Assembly: GCA_947648495.1 (NCBI GenBank) | Contig: CANSOA010000004.1 | Span: 1-64,000 of the forward strand | Length of the DNA: 64,000 bases | Direction: 5' to 3' | Source: an uncultured Clostridium sp. | GTDB taxonomy: Bacteria > Bacillota > Clostridia > TANB77 > CAG-508 | Part shown: piece by piece, positions 1 to 9,227 of the stretch | Layout: every line of letters starts with the position of its first letter | Position numbering within the stretch: position 1 is the first letter of the stretch | Notes under the pieces: model-generated | What the model saw: the letters and a program-made list of their open reading frames with translations, nothing else | What the model was told of the DNA's origin: nothing | Databases searched by the model: none | Translations under genes and position numbers: made by a program

Positions 1-1
1 T

Positions 2-115
2 ATTGTAGTCAAAATGCTTTTCAAGTTTTTTACCCCAACTATTGACATTGAACCACATAAAATTGTCAAATTGGAGTTACAATCAAGATTTCATGACCTA
101 TATAATAATGCATAA
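2..115 (+). CDS. C-terminal end of an unknown protein, cut by the window edge
   Basis: An open frame runs from base 2 to a TAA at 113-115 and gives 37 residues ending FHDLYNNA. The residue mix (FFTPTIDIEPHKIVKLEL) looks like real coding sequence. Start, length and family are outside the window. It lies left of the repeated double hairpin at 206-252, so it probably belongs to element A. No function can be assigned. Confidence 0.4.
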   Translation: MVVKMLFKFFTPTIDIEPHKIVKLELQSRFHDLYNNA

Positions 116-205
116 TTTGAAGTAAATATTTGAGTGTTAGTCATAATAAAAAAGCCATCATACTAGACCCTTTTCTAATACAATGACTTTTCTAATGGAG
201 CGATT

Positions 206-252
206 GTCGTAGTTATCTACAACTTCTCTTAACGATTGATACAATATCAATC
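206..252. repeat. Conserved double hairpin, copy 1
   Basis: Two stem-loops follow each other: GTCGTAG-TTAT-CTACAAC (206-223, one mismatch) and GATTGAT-acaat-ATCAATC (234-252). The arrangement, including the linker CTCTTAACGATTGATA, recurs at 17453-17507 about 110 bases after the integrase gene. No T-run follows, so it is not an obvious terminator. It may mark a former junction or an integrase-end sequence of the elements. Confidence 0.55.
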
Positions 253-378
253 AGATTATTTATAATTTAACACAAATTCATATAATTTGCAACCCCCTAA
301 CTTAGAAAATTTCATAATTTTATTAACTTTTATTTTTCTTCCCAATCCATATAATTATCCTTCTTTTTAATCGATTTA

Positions 379-819
379 TTAATCTTTTTCCTCTCTTACT
401 CTATGAATTTCTTCCCAATGCTCTATATAATAAAGCACTTCTTCTAACTCATCTTTTGTAAGATTATACTGTGGTTCGGACAATACAAATGGGTATTCGT
501 CTTTGAATCCTTCTAAATAAACTTCTAGCAAATTATCCACTATTTTTATTACTTTTTCAAATCTGCTTTTCTTTTCTATTCCTTTTAAATAGACAATTTC
601 TTGATTTATCAATTCTCTAGCCGCTGCTAATTTATAAACTTCAATCAAATCCCTTAATTTTCTCAATATTTTTAGCATTTTGCAATCTTCTGACTGTTCT
701 ATGTATAAGTCAACTTTTTCTAGCCCAAGATTTCTCCAGTTTTCATTTATAAATACATCAGATATGGCTTTTCTTATGTCCTCTAACATAGCAATTTCTT
801 TTTGATTTTCCATTTTCAT
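379..819 (-). CDS. Helical hypothetical protein of the element
   Basis: The product has 146 residues, is rich in Leu, Glu and Lys, and is predicted to be almost all helical, with no membrane segment or recognised motif. GGAG sits five bases before the first ATG; a second ATG two codons on is also possible. It is divergent from the XRE gene at 939, with a shared 119-bp promoter region. A homologue of 156 aa is at 20670-21140. The two diverge in the C-terminal half, while the first bases of the gene lie inside a tract identical between the copies. I do not recognise the family. Confidence 0.7.
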   Translation of the reverse strand: MKMENQKEIAMLEDIRKAISDVFINENWRNLGLEKVDLYIEQSEDCKMLKILRKLRDLIEVYKLAAARELINQEIVYLKGIEKKSRFEKVIKIVDNLLEVYLEGFKDEYPFVLSEPQYNLTKDELEEVLYYIEHWEEIHRVREEKD

Positions 820-938
820 TTATCTCCAAAAAATTTGCTTGTTACACAAATTTGAGGCTAAACTTCCGATATAATAGTATGTTAAAACCTTTTTGGACAT
901 AATACAATAGTAGTAAGTTAAAGTCGTATCAAAAAGGG

Positions 939-1205
939 GTGGTGGCAATCGTTGTTACAAAAACAAGAAAAATAATAGCAAATAATATAGTCTATTTTAG
1001 GATGCAAAAAAACTGGTCACAAGAACATTTCGCCGAACTTTTAGGGACAAGTTCTGGCTACGTTTCCGAAATGGAGAACGAAAAAAGAAATATTTCAAGT
1101 GATTATATAGACCATATAGCAAATATTTTCCAAATTGAGCCACATGAATTATTAATCAATCGTTTACCTGTTGATAATAGACGAATAGCTAGACGTAAGG
1201 GATAA
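939..1205 (+). CDS. XRE-family helix-turn-helix regulator
   Basis: This 88-residue protein has an N-terminal HTH_3 domain (residues about 12-70) with the Cro/CI signature WSQEHFAELLGTSSGYVSEMENEKR. It is likely a repressor of the element's own divergent promoters. The start is uncertain: GTG at 939 or 942 lies inside the G-rich run that should act as ribosome binding site, so the true start may differ by a few codons. The protein is 100% identical to the copy at 21260-21526. Confidence 0.85.
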   Translation: MVAIVVTKTRKIIANNIVYFRMQKNWSQEHFAELLGTSSGYVSEMENEKRNISSDYIDHIANIFQIEPHELLINRLPVDNRRIARRKG

Positions 1206-1290
1206 CTGGTACTTATCTCTTACTTTTTATATAACAAGCAATTGTATTCTATCATAGTATATAGAATTTGTGAATATATATTTTGAATAT

Positions 1291-1307
1291 TTATTCCGAA
1301 CGAATAA
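1291..1307. promoter_or_regulatory. Palindromic operator candidate
   Basis: The perfect inverted repeat TTATTC-cgaac-GAATAA lies 53 bases before the HTH gene at 1360 and after the XRE gene at 939. This is a typical place for an XRE operator. The same site is at 21612-21628 in element B. Its binding by either regulator is inferred. Confidence 0.5.
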
Positions 1308-1359
1308 ACGGCTCTTAAATATTCCGCCTAAATGCTAAAATATTTTTAGAGGTGAAATT

Positions 1360-1605
1360 ATGGATAGTATTATTGTTTATAAAGATTATGGAGATATAAA
1401 GTTTGATATAAAAACGATTATGGATAAAAAAGGAATAACTGTAAACCAAGTTGTGAAGAAGACTGGATTACATCATCAAGTAATTAGACGATATTATGAG
1501 GGAACTGTTGTCAGATATGATAAAGATGTTTTATCTAAATTATGCTTTGTGATTGGCTGTGAGCTTAATGATATTATGTATTATCAAAAACCTGAGAATG
1601 AGTAG
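1360..1605 (+). CDS. Small XRE/Cro-like DNA-binding protein
   Basis: The protein has 81 residues with a helix-turn-helix over about residues 18-70 (ITVNQVVKKTGLHHQVIRRYY). It ends with the common tail CELNDIMYYQ of short Cro/CI-like regulators. AGAGGTG lies six bases before the ATG. The homologue at 21681-21926 differs at only a few residues. Probably it partners the upstream XRE protein in controlling the element, but no target is shown by the sequence. Confidence 0.8.
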   Translation: MDSIIVYKDYGDIKFDIKTIMDKKGITVNQVVKKTGLHHQVIRRYYEGTVVRYDKDVLSKLCFVIGCELNDIMYYQKPENE

Positions 1606-1700
1606 TAACAACTAATTACAATTTAACACATATATTTGTTGATAAAAATATAACTTCATGATATTATTCATTATACGAGTAATTTGTATAGGAGATTAAG

Positions 1701-1958
1701 ATGAAAAATAAAGAGATTAAAGAACTTAAAGGTGCTAATATGGATATAGATTTAGTTAGTGAAAGTGTTGATTGGAATCAAACTAGTTGTCCGTGGAATG
1801 AAATCGAAAATACAAAGGAACATAAATGCGCTGTAAAAAACACTTCTATTTGTAAATATTTTTGTGGAATCAAATATTTAGATAGTGTACTTTGCAGTTA
1901 TCCATATGAAAATTTGGATGTATTAAGTGAAGATGAAGTAGATAGAAAAATGAAATAA
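1701..1958 (+). CDS. Cysteine-rich small hypothetical protein
   Basis: The protein has 85 residues with six cysteines (TSCPW, HKCAV, SICKYFCG, VLCSY) spaced as in a small metal-binding or Fe-S fold. There is no signal peptide, so disulphide use outside the cell is unlikely. AGGAG precedes the ATG at 1701; a second in-frame ATG (MDIDLVSE) 13 codons on is an alternative start. It is absent from element B, where TnpV follows the regulator directly. Function unknown. Confidence 0.6.
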   Translation: MKNKEIKELKGANMDIDLVSESVDWNQTSCPWNEIENTKEHKCAVKNTSICKYFCGIKYLDSVLCSYPYENLDVLSEDEVDRKMK

Positions 1959-1984
1959 TTAAATTACAATTTTATTGTAACCTT

Positions 1985-2014
1985 AAAAGCGAATGAAAAA
2001 TCTCATTCGCTTTT
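1985..2014. terminator. Bidirectional terminator
   Basis: The perfect stem AAAAGCGAATGA / TCATTCGCTTTT with loop AAAATC lies between convergent genes (Cys-rich protein and TnpV). Its A/T flanks allow termination on both strands. Confidence 0.75.
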
Positions 2015-2023
2015 AACAACTTT

Positions 2024-2413
2024 TTAAACATAAATCAATTCTTTATAAACAATTTCCTCAGCTTGATTTTTTATCGAGTTCATAGTTCCAACCCAATAAA
2101 TCATATCAGTATTTTTCATATCTTCAATCAAATCGCTTTTAGATTTTAACTCACTAATAATCTCTTGTACTCTACTATCTGCTGTTTCTTGTATTTCTTT
2201 TAAATGTATATTTAATGTTCCGTCCATAAGCATTATAGTATAATCAGCTTTTTTGTGTTCTTTTAAATATTTTAATCTCATTCTTCCATATTTATTTAAA
2301 GTAATTTTTTCTTGTTGAGGCATTGCTAAGTTTGGTATATAATAATCCCCCTCTAAATGATATTCAATACCTGTTCTTTCATCAATTTTTGTTTTTGGTA
2401 ATTCATTTTTCAT
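2024..2413 (-). CDS. tnpV: TnpV-like transposon-encoded protein
   Basis: This 129-aa protein shows the TnpV family pattern: a start TGIEYHLEGDYYIPNL, a central KYGRMRLKYLKEHK and an end NSIKNQAEEIVYKELIYV. TnpV proteins accompany Tn4451-type elements; their role is not firmly known, perhaps DNA binding or excision. It follows the MobV gene with a 17-bp gap and is probably co-transcribed. Homologues are at 21969-22358 (close) and 8321-8704 (more distant, linked to the MOB_P module), so the window has three. Confidence 0.85.
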   Translation of the reverse strand: MKNELPKTKIDERTGIEYHLEGDYYIPNLAMPQQEKITLNKYGRMRLKYLKEHKKADYTIMLMDGTLNIHLKEIQETADSRVQEIISELKSKSDLIEDMKNTDMIYWVGTMNSIKNQAEEIVYKELIYV

Positions 2414-2430
2414 ATCTAAATTTCCTCCTT

Positions 2431-3819
2431 TTAAAATCTGGTATCATTATTTTTCTTTTTATTCTTAATTTGCTTGTTTTCGTCTGGTATCGTTACTTTT
2501 CTATAAATGTTATTAGCAATTTCATTATCATTGTCGTCAAATATGCCATTTTTATATAGGTCATCACTTACAATTTTATAGTTATTATCTTTGTCATAGC
2601 AAATTCTTTTGTGAAAATGGCTCATAATACTATGCCAAAAGCCCTTAAATTTCTGTAATTCCTGTTTTATCTTTTCTTTTTCAGTTTGTAATTTTCCTAT
2701 AATCTTATCTTTAGTAGATAGTTCCTTTTTCAAATTACCGATTTCATTATCTTTTAATTCTATTTCGTATTTAAGTGAACGATTTTTATGTGCTATCTCA
2801 AAAGCAGAATGTTCAAAATCTTTAATGGCTATATTTAGGTCATTTACACTTCTAACAGTTTTAGTAATCTCTTTTACATCTCTCATATAATTTTTGACTT
2901 TCTGGACATCCTCGCTTGAAATAACCATATTGTTTTTATTTAGTTTAGTTGGTTTTAGGTTGTTTATAATTTTGTCTATATCTTGACTGGTATTATCAAG
3001 TATTTTCGTTTGAGTATTTGCTTTTTCAAGCCTTTGCTCTTTTTTAGCTAGTTGTTTTTTGATTTCTCTGTAATCTCCCATATCTTTAACATTAATATCT
3101 TGATTTCTGCCTTTTTGCTTTTCTTTTAGTCTAGTATTAACCTCATAAAACTTGTTATATGACTTAATGCAAGCATTTCTCATTTTATCTTGTATTTCAG
3201 TAAGTAGAGTTTTTGTAAACAGTTTACTTTTTCCCACTTGCTTTTTCATTCCTCTAGCACAATTTTCTACTACTGGAACTCCTATAACGTGTATATGGGG
3301 AGATGTTTCGTCAAAATGAATTGTTGCATTTGCTATTTTAAAATCTGGTACAATTTTAATTAAGTCTTTTACTTGCTCATTATATACATCAACCATTTTA
3401 AGTCTATATCTTTCGTCTTTATCATTCCAAAAATCCATATCTCCCAGTTCTATTATAATTTCACAAGCAATATCATTTTGAGATTCACATACTTTTGTAA
3501 AGTAATTATCTATTTTTCTATCATTTCTAGTTTGCTTATTGTTGTATTCAATTCTAGCTTGTTCAAACTCATCTAAATATACTTGTTTTACATCATTTAC
3601 AATATCATTTGTCCCATATATTGTTCTAATTAGTTCTGTTTGATTATCATAATCTCTCAAATTATGCTTATTAACATCAGACAAATTTTTTGCATTTTGA
3701 ATAGCATTATTTGCCAAAGAAGTAGTACCAGATACGTTATCTTTTGCAACTTTTTTTGCAATTTTGCTTTTGTTTTTATCACTACCTAAGTGAAAAGAAT
3801 ATGCCAATTCTTGCTCCAT
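2431..3819 (-). CDS. mobV: MobV/Pre-family relaxase
   Basis: This 462-aa relaxase nicks oriT and leads single-stranded DNA into a recipient. The N-terminal Mob_Pre domain (about residues 1-210) has the DNA-contact motif HNLRDYDN and the metal-binding HFDETSPHIHVIG (HxDExxPHxH). The C-terminal half is a long coiled coil. I place the start at MEQELAYSF because AGGAGG lies seven bases before it; the frame extends ten codons upstream without a ribosome binding site. The oriT-like hairpins lie just upstream. It needs a helper conjugation system, since no transfer apparatus is in the window. Confidence 0.92.
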   Translation of the reverse strand: MEQELAYSFHLGSDKNKSKIAKKVAKDNVSGTTSLANNAIQNAKNLSDVNKHNLRDYDNQTELIRTIYGTNDIVNDVKQVYLDEFEQARIEYNNKQTRNDRKIDNYFTKVCESQNDIACEIIIELGDMDFWNDKDERYRLKMVDVYNEQVKDLIKIVPDFKIANATIHFDETSPHIHVIGVPVVENCARGMKKQVGKSKLFTKTLLTEIQDKMRNACIKSYNKFYEVNTRLKEKQKGRNQDINVKDMGDYREIKKQLAKKEQRLEKANTQTKILDNTSQDIDKIINNLKPTKLNKNNMVISSEDVQKVKNYMRDVKEITKTVRSVNDLNIAIKDFEHSAFEIAHKNRSLKYEIELKDNEIGNLKKELSTKDKIIGKLQTEKEKIKQELQKFKGFWHSIMSHFHKRICYDKDNNYKIVSDDLYKNGIFDDNDNEIANNIYRKVTIPDENKQIKNKKKNNDTRF

Positions 3820-3895
3820 AAAGTACCTCCTTTGAATTTTCTTCATCAAACAAAATTAGCCGAAGGCTTAAAAAAATACGAAGTATTTTTTTATA

Positions 3896-3960
3896 GGACT
3901 TTGACCTTGTCATAAGTCCTAACCCCCTATGAGTTTTGACGTACCATCAAAACTCGGGGG
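3896..3960. other. Putative oriT of the MobV system, copy A
   Basis: Directly upstream of the relaxase lie GGACTT...AAGTCC (3896-3919) and a long hairpin with CCCCC/GGGGG outer arms (3923-3927, 3956-3960) around GAGTTTTGA/TCAAAACTC (3931-3939, 3947-3955). Element B keeps both stems (23818-23884) but has a different, longer loop. A preserved stem with a changed loop, next to mob, is what an oriT would show. The nick site is not determined. Confidence 0.65.
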
Positions 3961-3971
3961 CTCTGCGAGGC

Positions 3972-4004
3972 AATAAAATTTATTTTTGGCAAATAAATTT
4001 TATT
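3972..4004. repeat. Perfect AT-rich inverted repeat
   Basis: AATAAAATTTATTT and its exact complement AAATAAATTTTATT are separated by five bases, between the recombinase stop and the oriT hairpin. The repeat is kept in element B. It could end recombinase transcription or form part of the origin region. Confidence 0.55.
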
Positions 4005-4058
4005 CAAATTAACTATCGCCACTTTCATTTTTATTTCATAAAAACAAAACGTGCCACG

Positions 4059-5988
<1,930 letters not shown>

Positions 5989-6014
5989 TTTTCATAACCT
6001 CCAATCTAACAAAA

Positions 6015-6053
6015 AAGAGACATCAAAGTACACGAGTACTACTGACATCTCTT
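6015..6053. promoter_or_regulatory. Imperfect inverted repeat upstream of the recombinase
   Basis: AAGAGACATCAAAGTAC faces GTACTACTGACATCTCTT with a short loop ACGA, 27-65 bases before the recombinase start. It is kept in element B (AAGAGATATCAAAGTAC). It may be a 5' UTR hairpin or an operator in the recombinase promoter. Confidence 0.45.
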
Positions 6054-6203
6054 AAATCCATTTATCATAAACTAAAATACAATAATGCAATATAATATAA
6101 TTTTTTCAAAGTACTCAATATATATATAACTCTTGCCGAGTAAATATAAATTTTTTATTGATTATATTATACTACGATTTTAAGAAATGTCAAATATTTA
6201 CAA

Positions 6204-6473
6204 TTATAATTTTTTCAAATATTCTTCTAATTCTGATAATTTAATCTTTTTAGTCAAATTTGAAATATAAACATCATTTGAATAATTAAAAACTAAAAAA
6301 GTAATATTTTTAATAATCACTCTATGTGGCTCAATATATGTAAGATTAGATTTTTCTAATTTTCTAATACTTCCATTTACAAAAATAGGAGTAACTTTAG
6401 AAAACTCACATATAAATTCAAGTCGCTGTTTTAGACATTCCTCAAATTCTAGTTCTTGCTTAATTATCTTCAT
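6204..6473 (-). CDS. Conserved 89-residue protein at the element end
   Basis: This small basic protein starts MKIIKQELEFEECLKQRLEFICEFSKV and ends LSELEEYLKKL. AAAGGA lies about eleven bases before the chosen ATG; an ATG four codons upstream is too close to it. The homologue at 26115-26387 is nearly identical. It is the last gene before the tRNA in both elements, the place where excisionases or directionality factors often lie, but no HTH is evident. Function unknown. Confidence 0.65.
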   Translation of the reverse strand: MKIIKQELEFEECLKQRLEFICEFSKVTPIFVNGSIRKLEKSNLTYIEPHRVIIKNITFLVFNYSNDVYISNLTKKIKLSELEEYLKKL

Positions 6474-6591
6474 TTTTCGCACCATCCTTTCATTATAGAC
6501 TTAGGATGATTTTTTGCAAAAGAAAAAATCAACCATTTCTGATTGATTTTTGTATTCTCTATTCGATATAAAGTTCGAACAGAAACGTCGT

Positions 6592-6665
<74 letters not shown>

Positions 6666-6758
6666 ATATGAAATTTTTCTTTTTTCTTAGTGACAAGATT
6701 CATTATAAACGATTGATTTTTATTTGTCAATAGTTTTTTTATATTTTTTAAAATAAAT

Positions 6759-6806
6759 TTGGCTGGGCTGGTGGGATTCGAACACACGCATGCCAGAGTC
6801 AAAGTC
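6759..6806. repeat. att site of element B, left (3' half of tRNA-Gln)
   Basis: These 48 bases are identical to 26491-26538 and cover the tRNA-Gln gene from the anticodon loop to the CCA end (6760-6806 of tRNA). The 5' half is replaced by unrelated AT-rich DNA, so this is an attachment-site scar and not a working tRNA. Confidence 0.93.
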
Positions 6807-6944
6807 GTAGCCTTCATTTTATAGTTACCATTATTTAAAATTAAACTTTGGTATTTAAACTATCCATTTTACAAAGCTTTACAGTTATTATTTTATAAAA
6901 TATTTATATCACAATATTTTATAAAAATCAAATTTAAAAACGAA

Positions 6945-6966
6945 TTTGTTTGACATTTGTTTGACA
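6945..6966. repeat. TTTGTTTGACA direct repeats near the left end
   Basis: The unit TTTGTTTGACA is repeated in tandem here, and again at 17372-17394 just after the integrase stop. Paired short repeats near the ends of tRNA-borne elements commonly bind the integrase arm domain. That role is inferred. Confidence 0.55.
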
Positions 6967-7156
6967 AAATTCATAGCAATTGACTTACTTATTGATATTC
7001 ATATTTAAAGTCAAATTATTTTTGTCAATCAATTTTGCTAGGTATTTTTATTAACATTTGATAATCTTTAACATGATTTAATAACAACTAACTTTTTTGT
7101 AATTTTATGATATAATATTTTTATAGTATGAATTTATAAATAAAGGAGAAAATATT

Positions 7157-7780
7157 ATGAACAAGTCAAACAACAAACTATTTCAAACTTTTTTTGTTAT
7201 ATTAGGATTAATTTTTATAATTGCAATATGTGTTAGTATCTATATGATTTTTAAATTTATTTGGAATTCCATAAAAGATTATCCAACTATTACCGTCGCA
7301 ATTATTACTGGTTTTCTATCTATAATTGCGATTATTGTTCAAAAAGTATGGGAAAGAAAAGATAACAAGGAACAAGAAATTAGAAATAAAAAATTACCAA
7401 TATATCAAAAAATGATTAATGAATTCTCTTATTTCTTTTATAATGATCTCAATTTAACAACCGAAGAAGAAAAAGAAAATTTTCAAATCGAAAAAATTAA
7501 CAGATTAATTAAGTTTGTAGCAGATAATAATGGTGAGTTAATCACATGGGCATCAGATTCAGTTTTAAAAGAATGGTCTATTTTTAGAAAAATTGCTATA
7601 AATAATTTAGGAAACGGAATAGAATTGATGTTTCAAATTGAAAAGTTATTTTATACTATAAGAAAAGATTTAGGTCATAAAAATGAAAATCTACTAAAAG
7701 GTGATATACTAAGATTGTGGGTTAATGATATAGATAATATCTTAGAGAAACCTTCTCAAGATGAAAATAAACAAAAATAA
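7157..7780 (+). CDS. Two-helix membrane protein with helical cytoplasmic domain
   Basis: The 207-aa protein has two transmembrane segments (about residues 9-33 and 43-62), then RKDNKEQEIRNKKLPIYQKMINEF and a helical soluble domain ending LRLWVNDID. Similar small membrane proteins occur in phages and integrative elements near the att end, with unknown function; exclusion of related elements is one possibility. AAGGAG precedes the ATG, and TATAAT about 45 bases upstream suggests its own promoter. A terminator follows at 7800. Confidence 0.7.
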   Translation: MNKSNNKLFQTFFVILGLIFIIAICVSIYMIFKFIWNSIKDYPTITVAIITGFLSIIAIIVQKVWERKDNKEQEIRNKKLPIYQKMINEFSYFFYNDLNLTTEEEKENFQIEKINRLIKFVADNNGELITWASDSVLKEWSIFRKIAINNLGNGIELMFQIEKLFYTIRKDLGHKNENLLKGDILRLWVNDIDNILEKPSQDENKQK

Positions 7781-7799
7781 ATAGTTAATGTACATATAA

Positions 7800-7823
7800 G
7801 ATCCTATTAATAGGGTCTTTTTT
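7800..7823 (+). terminator. Rho-independent terminator
   Basis: The stem GATCCTA/TAGGGTC with loop TTAA and a T6 tract lies 20 bases after the stop of the membrane protein gene. Confidence 0.8.
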
Positions 7824-8320
7824 GTCGTCTTAAAGAGAAATGCCACAAACTCTATAAAAGTGATAGGTGTAATGAGCCGATGCAATAAAATCTGCCATAA
7901 AGGCATAAGTTATCTGTAACAATCAAAGATTGAACAGCTAACTTAATTCGTATTCGTGTAAACAGTCTATTTACACAAAATGCGTGAGTGAGATTTTACA
8001 ACGATAGACTCACAATAATCAAAGAGTAATGGGAGGCAAAACTTGAAATGAATTTATAATTGTAAAAAGTTTGGGCAAGGATGAACAAGATATTTAAACA
8101 TATCAGCAATTATAGTAACTTTTGTTACTTACTAGACTACCTATGAAACGAAGCGACTGACCGACGGTTTCAAAATATAGGTGTAATAATTCTTTTTTTG
8201 CATAAGGGAATTATTACACCTAATCCCTCTCGCTCCTTCCCTCTGGTTTCTACTTTTATTTGCACAGTTGTATTCTAATTGATTTTTAAATATAATTTTT
8301 ATAAAGGAGAGTGATTTTAT
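7824..8320. other. Non-coding stretch with a long hairpin
   Basis: No convincing gene is seen over about 500 bases. At 8179-8221 there is a perfect 14-bp stem (AGGTGTAATAATTC / GAATTATTACACCT) with a T-rich loop, and just before it GAAAC...GTTTC (8142-8168 region). A leader RNA, terminator or replication-related structure for the module starting at 8321 are possible readings. Confidence 0.4.
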
Positions 8321-8704
8321 ATGAATATGAAAGAAAGTTTTATCAATGAAAAAACAGGTATTGAATACATTAAAAAAGGAGATTATTATATTCCCAATTT
8401 ATTTATACCAAAAGACACGAATTTTGTGATTGGAAAATATGGAAGAGCACATTTAAAATATATTAAAAAACATAATTGTGTTTTAGTTACAGATTTATTG
8501 TTGGATGGAAAATTAAATTCTTACCTGCATTCCATAGACGAAAATTGCAAAAATCTTTTAGAAAAGTTGATAAAAGAGTTTGCTCAAAATGAAAATGTTA
8601 CAGAAAATTTAAAAGCGAACAATCAGTTAGAATGGGTTGCTAAAATGAATAATATCAAAAATCGAGCCGAAGAAATTGTTTTTAATGAATATGTGTATGT
8701 TTAG
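8321..8704 (+). CDS. TnpV-like protein, divergent copy
   Basis: This 127-aa relative of the TnpV proteins at 2024 and 21969 shares TGIEYIKKGDYYIPNL, KYGRAHLKYIKKH and the end MNNIKNRAEEIVFNEYVYV, but is clearly more diverged. AAAGGAG lies before the ATG. Here it precedes a MOB_P module instead of following a MobV gene, so TnpV-type proteins travel with different mobilisation systems. Confidence 0.8.
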   Translation: MNMKESFINEKTGIEYIKKGDYYIPNLFIPKDTNFVIGKYGRAHLKYIKKHNCVLVTDLLLDGKLNSYLHSIDENCKNLLEKLIKEFAQNENVTENLKANNQLEWVAKMNNIKNRAEEIVFNEYVYV

Positions 8705-8723
8705 AAATCAAGCCTAAATACAT

Positions 8724-8770
8724 AACCTTATTTTTAATGTAAGAAGCATTGAAAATAAGGTTTCTTTTTT
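8724..8770 (+). terminator. Rho-independent terminator
   Basis: The stem AACCTTATTTT / AAAATAAGGTT (8724-8734, 8752-8762) is followed by a run of T, after the tnpV-like gene. Confidence 0.8.
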
Positions 8771-8829
8771 TGCAAAAAAGAAAGGAGGAAAATTGCTTAT
8801 GAAAAATGTCTATTAGTGTAGCGAGCATA

Positions 8830-8882
8830 GGTTTTGTATAGCACAAAACCGACAACGTTCGTTGAAAGGGGATTTTATCCCC
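8830..8882. other. Putative oriT of the MOB_P system
   Basis: Three inverted repeats follow one another upstream of mobC: GGTTTTGT/ACAAAACC (8830-8850), CAACG/CGTTG (8853-8864) and GGGGAT/ATCCCC (8868-8882), then TATAACCCCTAC. The position before mobC-relaxase and the nested repeats fit an origin of transfer. It does not resemble the MobV oriT at 3896. The nick site is unknown. Confidence 0.55.
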
Positions 8883-8921
8883 TATAACCCCTACTAAAAA
8901 TTTGAAAGGAAGTGAAGAATT

Positions 8922-9227
8922 TTGAGAAATAAAACAACAGAAATATGTATTAGAACAAATGAAAATGAGAAGAAAAAATTGCAAAAAAATGCTCAAAAAA
9001 GTGGTTTAAGTTTGTCAGCTTATTTAAGAAAAGTTGGACTAAAACAAGAGATTTTTTCCATTCCAGATAAAGATTTTTATAAAATTTATGTGGATATTTG
9101 CAAAGTAAAAGATAACATTTATAAGTTGGAAAAAGAAAAAATTGAACAATGTTTAAGTATAATTGAGAAGAATTTTTTGGAGATTTACAACTCAAAAAGT
9201 GGTGGTGATAACAATGGCAACGACTAA
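8922..9227 (+). CDS. mobC: MobC-like relaxosome accessory protein
   Basis: The protein has 101 residues. Its N-terminus (TTEICIRTNENEKKKLQKNAQKSGLSLSAYLRKVGL) is a ribbon-helix-helix DNA-binding fold as in MobC proteins, which help the relaxase open oriT. The start is TTG at 8922 with AGGAAGTG upstream. It overlaps the relaxase start by 14 bp, so the two are translationally linked. Confidence 0.82.
   Translation: MRNKTTEICIRTNENEKKKLQKNAQKSGLSLSAYLRKVGLKQEIFSIPDKDFYKIYVDICKVKDNIYKLEKEKIEQCLSIIEKNFLEIYNSKSGGDNNGND

Noticed and set aside
6760..6806. Second tRNA-Gln gene
   Set aside because: Only the 3' half from the anticodon loop on is present; the 5' half is replaced, so it is an att scar.
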